From NCBI GenBank assembly GCA_016745035.1, contig JADGDE010000014.1, positions 1 through 41,329 on the forward strand: 41,329 nucleotides of DNA. Direction: 5' to 3'. Under the pieces are notes generated by a model. The model had not been told where the DNA came from. It saw nothing but the letters and a program-made list of their open reading frames with translations, and did no database searches. This DNA is from Thiotrichales bacterium (GTDB lineage Bacteria; Pseudomonadota; Gammaproteobacteria; Beggiatoales; Beggiatoaceae). Shown piece by piece: positions 35,303 through 41,329 of this stretch. The translations under genes and the position numbers were made by a program. Numbering within the stretch: the first letter of the stretch is position 1; the number at the start of each line of letters is the position of its first letter.

Positions 35303-37150
35303 TCAAGCCGCGCTATCAGCTTGATGCAACTCAGGCACTAGCACTTTTATCGACCGATACAAGGCTTGTTCATTATAGTCTTGACAAGCTTTATCCAAGT
35401 GTTGCAATTGCGTGGTAAGGACTTGCCAATCAATATCGCGATGAATCGCTTGCATAATTTTATTATGGCGGGTTTGGCTCATTTGCTCTTCTTCGACATG
35501 AAACAGCTCTTCATGCAGTTTTTCACCAGGGCGCAGCCCGGTATAGACAATCTCAATATCTTGACCGGGGACTTTGCCAGAGAGGCGAATCAATTGCTCA
35601 GCGAGGTATTTGATTTTAACCGGCGTGCCCATGTCTAAGACAAAAATCTCGCCACCGTGGGCAATTGCGCCTGCTTGCAAAATGAGCTGACAGGCTTCGG
35701 GGATGGTCATAAAATAGCGGTTAATATCAGGGTGCGTTACCGTCACCGGGCCGCCCTCGGCGATTTGTTGCTGAAAGCGCGGCAGCACACTGCCAGCCGA
35801 ACCTAAGACATTGCCAAAACGCACGGTGATAAATTGGGTATCCGAGCGCTGATTCATGGCTTGGCAAAAAATTTCGGCAATGCGTTTACATGCGCCCATG
35901 ATATTGGTCGGGTTCACGGCTTTATCAGTGGAAATCATCACAAAGGTTTGGCATTGATGTTTGACCGCCATTTCTGCCAATAATTGTGTGCCTAAGATAT
36001 TATTACGTACCGCCTCGCGGGTGTGGCTTTGCAACAGCGGCACATGCTTATAAGCGGCGGCGTGGAAAATCACTTCAGGCTTATAGGTACTCAAGGCATA
36101 TTCAACCGAAGTCGGGTCGGTGCTGTCGCCCAAATAGGTATAAATCTGGGTTTCGGGCGAGGCTTCGCGCAGTTGTAAGTCGATTTGATAGAGGTTGTAT
36201 TCGCCACGCTCAAAAATTACCAAGGCTTTGGGTTTGAGCCTAGCGATTTGCCGACATAATTCCGAGCCTATCGAGCCGCCGCCGCCGCTGACCATCACTA
36301 CTTTTCCCGTGAGTCCCGCTTCAATACGTTGCCAATCGAGTTGGACTTTTTCCCGCCCCAGTAAGTCATCAATGGCCACCGGATGCAAGGCTTCACTGAG
36401 GTTTTTGCGGTTTTGCGACAACTGCGCCAGTTTGGGTAGGGTTTTAACGGGGAGTCCGGTTTGTTCGCAGACTTCGACAATGTGCTGCATTTGTATATCG
36501 CTTGCCGAGGGCATGGCGATAATCAACAGTTCAGGATTGACTTTGGCAATCGTGTCTTTGATTTTCCGCATTCCTGAATAAACCACCAAGCCTTGCACCC
36601 GTGCGCCGTGCAGTTGCGGGTTATCATCAATAAAACCGACAGGCAAATAAGTATCATCACGGCGTAAATCGCGTACCAGCATATCACCCGTACGCCCCGC
36701 GCCGATGATTAGCACAGGTTGTCCGCTTGGGGTGTGTGCACCAAAAATAAACCGAGGGGAATATTCGCGCAAGACCCGATAAAATAGACGCGAAGCACCT
36801 AAAAAGAAAATAAGTAAAATCGGGTAAATAATCAGGCTGATAGAAGGGATAGCGGCTTGCGTCATCCAGATAAAACCACTGATAAACAGTGCCCCAATCA
36901 AAGCCGAGCGAAAAATATTCCACAAATCGGGCAGGCTGGCAAAACGCCAGAGACTACGGTATAGCCCGTAATACCACGCCACAGGGGTTTGCAGCAGTAA
37001 AACAATCGGCAACAATTGGATATTGCCGAGATAATTAAAATCTGCATGGAAATTGACGGGCAGCAACAAGGCTAAAATCCACGCCAAACTGGTCATCAGT
37101 AAGTCGTGGAGTATAACCGCGCTGCGAACTGAGAGCAGGCGTAGAATCAA
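35303..37150 (-). CDS. WbpM/PglF-type nucleotide-sugar 4,6-dehydratase
   Basis: A 615-residue membrane-anchored UDP-N-acetylhexosamine 4,6-dehydratase-like enzyme for surface polysaccharide or glycoprotein sugars. About four membrane helices occupy residues 10-125. A first nucleotide-binding fold follows (VLIIGAGRTGDMLVRDL, near 148). The catalytic short-chain dehydrogenase domain starts with VSGGGGSIGSELCRQI (near 288) and has MISTDKAVNPTNIMGACKR near 405. RPGEKLHEELF near 541 is a family hallmark. The start is TTG at 37150, 9 nt after ycjF, with no obvious ribosome site. The link to ycjXF on one transcript is unusual. Exact substrate is not deducible. Confidence 0.9.
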   Translation of the reverse strand: MILRLLSVRSAVILHDLLMTSLAWILALLLPVNFHADFNYLGNIQLLPIVLLLQTPVAWYYGLYRSLWRFASLPDLWNIFRSALIGALFISGFIWMTQAAIPSISLIIYPILLIFFLGASRLFYRVLREYSPRFIFGAHTPSGQPVLIIGAGRTGDMLVRDLRRDDTYLPVGFIDDNPQLHGARVQGLVVYSGMRKIKDTIAKVNPELLIIAMPSASDIQMQHIVEVCEQTGLPVKTLPKLAQLSQNRKNLSEALHPVAIDDLLGREKVQLDWQRIEAGLTGKVVMVSGGGGSIGSELCRQIARLKPKALVIFERGEYNLYQIDLQLREASPETQIYTYLGDSTDPTSVEYALSTYKPEVIFHAAAYKHVPLLQSHTREAVRNNILGTQLLAEMAVKHQCQTFVMISTDKAVNPTNIMGACKRIAEIFCQAMNQRSDTQFITVRFGNVLGSAGSVLPRFQQQIAEGGPVTVTHPDINRYFMTIPEACQLILQAGAIAHGGEIFVLDMGTPVKIKYLAEQLIRLSGKVPGQDIEIVYTGLRPGEKLHEELFHVEEEQMSQTRHNKIMQAIHRDIDWQVLTTQLQHLDKACQDYNEQALYRSIKVLVPELHQADSAA

Positions 37151-37159
37151 GGGGTAATC

Positions 37160-38611
37160 TTAAGCGCTAGCGGTTTTTTGACTCAATTTCTGCTTGAGTA
37201 AACCGAGGGTTTGCTTACGCACATGCGCAAGGCGTGGGCGTTTATCGGCTTCAAAATTCAGCGGACGACACAAGTTCATGGCTTGAATACCGACCCGTCC
37301 GGTCATCATGCTGCTACCGATGCCTTGAGCGATTTGTGCTGAGAACACTGCCATTACGCCACCGCCGACGCTTTCTGCCATCGAGTCGGCAACCATTTCA
37401 CTCACGTCCGCATATAACAAACCGTGAATAACGCTAACAAATAAGCGACCCGAGGTCATGAAACTGGGGCGACCGCCATAGAGACTGGAGACATCCCGAA
37501 TCAAGGCAAGGTTGCGCCATAAAGTCATCAAACTGCTTAAAATTGGAATCGGGCTAAGCGTCACGAGCAGCGCGGTTTGTCCGGCGTGACGGCAAACCAT
37601 TTGATAGGCTTGTTCGTCTAAAGGCGCGAGCACTTGCTGGCTGTAGAGTTGGCAGACTTCCGCGTCGGTGTGGCTGCTATTAACGGTGCGATAAAAGGTT
37701 TCTAAATTGCTTTGCACATCTTCGCGTTGTTGATAAATTTGTGAAATATGGGTGACATGCGCCAAGGCGTGCCCATACGTCTCGGCGTTTTGGTAAGTTT
37801 TGCCGCGTTGTTGCCACTCAGACAAAACCCGCATCCGGCTAATTTCTTGCCAGAGTTTGTAGCTTAGGCGAATGGTGAGAGCAAAAATACCGATTAACAA
37901 CAGCGAGAAAATCCCACCGAGTAACCAGCTTTTGGATAGCCATGTGTCGATAAAAACTACCGCATCAACAATGCTGAGTAAAACGATAAAACTAGCGAGG
38001 CTTGCTAGTAACCAGCTCCAAAGTGGAAAATCCTCGGCTCTCAGTTTATTAAGAATTTGTTGCGATTGCTGCCATGTGCTTTTGCCCAAGGATTTAGCGG
38101 TTTTAGCGGTGGATTTTGCCATCGCGCTGGCAGGCTTGAGCACGGTTTGCGAATCAAAACGCATGGGTTTGCGATAAGGATTGGTTTCGCATTCTGCCGT
38201 GTCTTTAGCCTCTGGGCTGGCTAATTCTTCGAGGGGAATTTCTAACGGTTTTTGATAGCTGACTTGTACCGTGGTCGCGGGTTTGTCGTCTAAGTTTGGC
38301 ATCAGAGGCATAGCCGCAGCTAAGGCGATTGGCTCGGGGGATTTTTCTTCAACTTTGCTAGCTAATACCGCTGGTTCTGTTTTTTTCTCTGCGGTTTTTT
38401 CCACCGGTTTAGCGACGTTAGCTGCGCTTTTTTCTTGGGCGACAGGCTTTTCAACAGCCGCTGGTTTTTCTGCGACTTTCTCTGCCTTTACCTCAACGGG
38501 CTTGGCTTTAGCTGCGGTTTTATCTTTTTTTGCAGGGCGTGGCTTGTCGTTATTATCTAACAAGGCATCCAAGTCAAAGTGCATGGGGGCTTGCCAATTT
38601 TGCGCGCTCAT
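37160..38611 (-). CDS. ycjF: YcjF-like membrane protein (DUF697)
   Basis: A 483-residue inner-membrane protein of the YcjF/DUF697 family. The first ~190 residues are low complexity, rich in Lys, Ala, Glu, Pro and Val (repeated EKPVA and EKTAEKK-like units), longer than in E. coli YcjF. Two membrane helices lie at about 200-260 (WSWLLASLASFIVLLSIV and LLGGIFSLLLIGIFALTI). The C-terminal DUF697 part includes the ALIRDVSSLYGGRPSF motif near 375. The start overlaps the ycjX stop by 4 nt (ATGA). In E. coli, ycjXF belong to the phage-shock regulon; the biochemical role is unsettled. Confidence 0.85.
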   Translation of the reverse strand: MSAQNWQAPMHFDLDALLDNNDKPRPAKKDKTAAKAKPVEVKAEKVAEKPAAVEKPVAQEKSAANVAKPVEKTAEKKTEPAVLASKVEEKSPEPIALAAAMPLMPNLDDKPATTVQVSYQKPLEIPLEELASPEAKDTAECETNPYRKPMRFDSQTVLKPASAMAKSTAKTAKSLGKSTWQQSQQILNKLRAEDFPLWSWLLASLASFIVLLSIVDAVVFIDTWLSKSWLLGGIFSLLLIGIFALTIRLSYKLWQEISRMRVLSEWQQRGKTYQNAETYGHALAHVTHISQIYQQREDVQSNLETFYRTVNSSHTDAEVCQLYSQQVLAPLDEQAYQMVCRHAGQTALLVTLSPIPILSSLMTLWRNLALIRDVSSLYGGRPSFMTSGRLFVSVIHGLLYADVSEMVADSMAESVGGGVMAVFSAQIAQGIGSSMMTGRVGIQAMNLCRPLNFEADKRPRLAHVRKQTLGLLKQKLSQKTASA

Positions 38612-40038
38612 ACGAATTTATCTCCCAGTAAAAACTGTAATGCTTTATCCATGCGAATATGCGGTAAATCGACATGGCTGCTGTGGTGCAACGCCGGCGG
38701 ATTAAACTCCTCAAACTGAAATCTGCCATCAACCCAATCTTCGGGGGTCGGAATCTCAACCGGGACTTCGCCCGGAAATAACGCCACGGTTTCGCCCGTG
38801 TGCTTTGAGATGCCTTTGACGCAAGAAATCGATTGCCCTTGAAACTCCGCTTGCATCGCCTCGGTGCATTGAATCGAGGCAAGGGCAAGAATATCTGTGG
38901 TGACCCCCTCAAACATGGCGTTATTATTCGCCTCAACCAGCATGAGTTGTAAAAATCGTTCTAAATTCGGGAGCTGGTTCGGGGTCACATGATCCGCTTT
39001 CGTCGCTGCAAACAATAGTTTATCAATTTTACTACTAAATAGGCGATTAAATACGCTCGATTTTCCATATTCAAAGCTTTTTAATACCAAATCAATCGCC
39101 GAGCGCATATCGGCAAAGCTGGAATAGCCAGTATTAAACGCCATCAACACATCAGCCAAGACGATTTGGCGGTCAAACTGGGTGAAATGTTCCTTATAAA
39201 ACTTACGCACCACATGCTCTTTATACGACTCATAGCGCCGCTTCATGGTTTGATAAAAACTGTCTTTGGCTTTCGGGATGCTGTCGGGAATCACCAACAG
39301 CGGGCAAAACTCCAACAGCGGCGCGCCTTTTAAATCCCCCGGCATGGTAAAACGCCCCGGTTGTAATAAGGTCAACCCATATTCTTTTTTGCGGCAATCA
39401 TAGAGAAAATCAGTATAGAGTTGACTCGCCTCGCGCAACTCGCTATCACTGCTGGCGGTTTCGACCTCAATGCCTTGCATAAACGCGCGCCACTTCTCGG
39501 ATAAATGTAAACGCGGCTCTTGCTCACAGGCTTCGATAATCTGCGCTGACCACTCTTCAAAACTTAAATCTAACAAAGGCAAATCTAACAGCCACTCACC
39601 GGGATAATCAATAATATCGACGTATAAAGTATTGGTTGAAGTCAGGTGTTTGAGCAGCGGATTATTGGTTTTATAGCGAATGGCTAAGCGGGTTTCACTA
39701 ATCCCCGAGGTCGGCTCCGGCCAGCGCGGCGGCTCAGCGCTGAGCGCATCCATCGCCAAGTCATAACGAAAACTGGGGATGTGCAAGTCTGGCTGTGGCT
39801 GCGCTTTCGTGCCACGCAAACGCCCACTGCCGACGATTTCAAAAAAAGGCAAACGGGTATTATCCAGCCCGTGCATCAATTGATGAATCAAAGAGCTGAT
39901 AAACACGGTTTTACCGCTCCGACTCAAACCTGTGACCGCAAGACGCACCGACCTATCCAAGGTACGGTTTAATAATTCCTCAGCTTGTTGTTTTGCCTGT
40001 CCCAACTGTGGCGACAGACCAGAAAACCAATTACTCAT
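38608..40038 (-). CDS. ycjX: YcjX-like P-loop NTPase (DUF463)
   Basis: A 476-residue GTPase-like protein of the YcjX family. The P-loop is G37-LSRS-GKT in VTGLSRSGKTVFISSLIHQL. Other family features are RLRGTKAQPQPDLHIPSF, VDIIDYPGEWLLDLPLL (switch-II-like DxxG), FCPLLVIPDS, FATKADHVTPNQLPNL-like NKxD equivalent (AATKADHV) and a C-terminal EEFNPP. Length is normal. It is the first gene of a three-gene minus-strand set, overlapping ycjF by 4 nt. Its promoter must lie in 40039-40250. No phage-shock sigma-54 site was recognised. Confidence 0.9.
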   Translation of the reverse strand: MSNWFSGLSPQLGQAKQQAEELLNRTLDRSVRLAVTGLSRSGKTVFISSLIHQLMHGLDNTRLPFFEIVGSGRLRGTKAQPQPDLHIPSFRYDLAMDALSAEPPRWPEPTSGISETRLAIRYKTNNPLLKHLTSTNTLYVDIIDYPGEWLLDLPLLDLSFEEWSAQIIEACEQEPRLHLSEKWRAFMQGIEVETASSDSELREASQLYTDFLYDCRKKEYGLTLLQPGRFTMPGDLKGAPLLEFCPLLVIPDSIPKAKDSFYQTMKRRYESYKEHVVRKFYKEHFTQFDRQIVLADVLMAFNTGYSSFADMRSAIDLVLKSFEYGKSSVFNRLFSSKIDKLLFAATKADHVTPNQLPNLERFLQLMLVEANNNAMFEGVTTDILALASIQCTEAMQAEFQGQSISCVKGISKHTGETVALFPGEVPVEIPTPEDWVDGRFQFEEFNPPALHHSSHVDLPHIRMDKALQFLLGDKFV

Positions 40039-40250
40039 ATCAAGGCATTACCTAGCTTGGCGAACAAAGGGCATTATTATGCCACAAAGCCTTGCGAGGC
40101 TGGCATGTTCTCTGTGCTTTTCCAGACACATTCATTTTAAGCACTGATAAATAAGACATAAACATAGATTCTCATTTAGAGGGTAAGGTAATTGAGTATA
40201 GATACGGAAGTCACAAGGTGTTTAAGATACCGTATCATTTGGAATAGAAA

Positions 40251-40285
40251 CTGATGTTACGCACTAAGCCTTTACGTAACATCAG
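40251..40285. repeat. Short hairpin copy of the GATGTTACGC repeat family
   Basis: CTGATGTTACG (40251-40261) and CGTAACATCAG (40275-40285) form a perfect 11 bp stem with a 13 nt loop. The loop contains CACTAAGCC, which also follows the core in the copies at 20915 and 21101. It looks like a collapsed element with both ends and almost no interior. It lies just before the CHAT pseudogene. Confidence 0.65.
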
Positions 40286-40301
40286 ATATAAATATTAAAA
40301 G

Positions 40302-40960
40302 ATGTTGCGAGCGCGTAAAAACAAGGTGTTGGCTCATAACGTCTTTTTCCCCCAATTGAATACAATCCAACTGAACGAGCGCTTAGGTGTATATCTTAAA
40401 GCTTACCAACAACGTAACGAAGACAGCAATGCTCGCAGTTTGAATCGAGTGCGGCAAATTCAAGTCAACACAAAGCAGCAGCGTGTGTTGGTGATTGAAA
40501 ATCCCAAGGGCAATATTGATTACACCGTGTATGCGACCGAGAGCTTGCGCCAACACTATCCACAAGCCACGGTTTATCAACACGCCATGACAAGGTGTTC
40601 CATGCCTTGCCGCATTACGACATCATTCAGTTTTATTGCCACGACCAAACCAACACAGAGCAACCACTGCAAAGCCTGTTGGAAAAAGCTCATCTCAAAG
40701 CGCGTTTAGTGTTGTTATGCGCCTGTGAGATGGGCATGTTGGCAGATTTACAACGTGCTGAAGAATTCGGCAGTCTCTCTACCGGCTTGCTACAAGTAGA
40801 CAGCGCTGCGGTGATTGCCTCGTTGTGGTCGGTACGCGACGACAGCACCATGATACTCATCAGCCGTTTTTGTCATCTGTGGCAAGGTGAGCAACTCGAA
40901 CCTGCCGAGGCTTTGCGCCAAGCCCAGCTTTGATTGCGCGACAGTACATCTCAACAATGA
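40302..40960 (+). pseudogene. CHAT-domain pseudogene fragment
   Basis: A C-terminal fragment of a cytoplasmic-type CHAT protein. The first frame (from ATG 40302) gives VLVIENPKGNIDYTVYATESL and ends its similarity near 40585. A frameshift then leads to DKVFHALPHYDIIQFYCHDQ, VLLCACEMGML and GLLQVDSAAVIASLWSVRDDST. The spacing from the presumed catalytic His (YCH) to Cys (second Cys of CAC) is 28 residues, against 43 in the intact TPR-CHAT protein of this window, so an internal piece seems lost. A TGA after EALRQAQL replaces the expected Trp codon, since LRDSTSQQ continues in frame to a second TGA. The N-terminal repeat region is missing. It is clearly decayed. Confidence 0.8.
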
Positions 40961-41306
40961 ATAGCATTTTTTCAAAAGTTGTTGCCAGAGGCGGCAGTGA
41001 TGGAATTAGAAGTAGTATTAAAGCAGGATTTAGTTTGGTTGGCGTATAATTATTAGCTATGACATCATTATAATGACTTTAATATACCGGAATAAGGCAG
41101 TTTTAATTTATAATTAAAGAACAAAGCCATATCAAATTTTACGCTCATGAGAACATTAAAATGTCTAAATTTTATCATGTCACTGTACTCAGTAACTGGC
41201 TTCTCGGGTTTGACAAGTACAGTTTGCGTTACAGTAGACTTGATGCGACAGATTTTATTTAAGATATAATAACATTTTTATCCGCCTATATCTTACAGGT
41301 TATTTA
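40961..41306. other. AT-rich region without a clear gene
   Basis: No supported gene. It includes short in-frame remnants near 40980-41056 that may belong to the decayed CHAT locus, and a 33-codon ORF at 41161-41262 with weak support. TATAAT at 41265-41270, with TTGATG 19 bp upstream, is a possible promoter for the ORF starting at 41307. Confidence 0.35.
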
Positions 41307-41329
41307 ATGAAATTTACAAAATTAGATTT
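41307..41329 (+). CDS. Possible start of a gene cut by the window end
   Basis: ATG 41307 begins MKFTKLD and runs off the window. A TATAAT box lies 36 bp upstream, and ACAGG precedes the start. Only seven full codons are visible, so no function can be given. Confidence 0.3.

Noticed and set aside
36195..36581. 128-codon plus-strand ORF inside the WbpM/PglF-type gene
   Set aside because: Shadow of a conserved coding region on the other strand.
40201..40236. Inverted repeat GATACGG/CCGTATC upstream of the CHAT relic
   Set aside because: Only 7 bp with a 22 nt loop and no second copy in the window; too weak to call an operator.
41161..41262. 33-codon ORF beginning MSKFYHVTVL
   Set aside because: Short, in AT-rich sequence, with only a weak GAGA upstream; cannot be told from chance without conservation data.

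Overview
The window reads as a chromosome segment of a gammaproteobacterial sulfur oxidiser, most likely in or near the Thiotrichales (Thiothrix/Beggiatoa-like). Evidence: a soxY-soxZ pair, a CcoI/FixI-type copper ATPase, a GspE-type secretion ATPase, gammaproteobacterial-looking alaC, hom, gltD, maeA and ycjX-ycjF genes, and CHAT/STAND genes with many small repeats. The genus is an inference; no rRNA or tRNA is present to fix it.

Layout. (1) 1-1600: the 3' end of an IS1-type transposase, then a very AT-rich island with two unrecognised ORFs (332-991, 1042-1371) between imperfect ~50 bp direct repeats. (2) 1601-5657: a GT4 glycosyltransferase (minus), then hemD, an L,D-transpeptidase and gspE (plus). 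(3) 5746-9492: an accessory region with a broken membrane-anchored STAND ATPase, a dead IS5-type element, two small unknown ORFs around an attC-like (integron-type) site, a short MreB-like protein and a CWC cysteine-rich protein. (4) 9510-13104 (minus): an exported TPR-CHAT protein followed by a periplasmic cyclophilin. (5) 13421-16529: alaC-hom and a Spy/CpxP-like periplasmic protein. (6) 16551-17184: a compact Y1 (HUH) transposase unit whose ends each carry the same three palindromes in mirror order. (7) 17251-21451: ccoI, a small unknown gene, an exported amidohydrolase (minus) and a repeat-rich intergenic stretch with a MITE-like element. (8) 21452-25981: soxYZ (minus), gltD, a DUF1015 gene and a family-5-like uracil-DNA glycosylase. 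(9) 26123-29644: a Na/Pi symporter with PhoU-like tail, and malic enzyme. (10) 29693-35254: a 1166-residue FecR/cadherin-like/RTX protein, a single-domain response regulator and an HPt-REC-REC-GGDEF protein, closely spaced. (11) 35303-40038 (minus): ycjX-ycjF-WbpM/PglF-type dehydratase. (12) 40251-41329: a repeat hairpin, a decayed CHAT pseudogene and the first codons of a possible gene.

How the parts may work together. Sulfur-substrate carriage (SoxYZ), copper supply to a cbb3 oxidase (CcoI), NAD-malic enzyme and amino-nitrogen metabolism (GltD, AlaC, Hom) suit a chemolithotroph able to use organic acids. The surface theme is strong: a glycosyltransferase, a nucleotide-sugar dehydratase, a secreted RTX protein and a diguanylate cyclase with its own phosphorelay domains. 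The candidates most worth following are the RTX/regulator/cyclase cluster, the palindrome-bounded Y1 transposase, the dispersed repeat family around the core CTGATGTTACGC, the TPR-CHAT/cyclophilin pair with a G9 tract in its leader, and the AT-rich island near position 1000.
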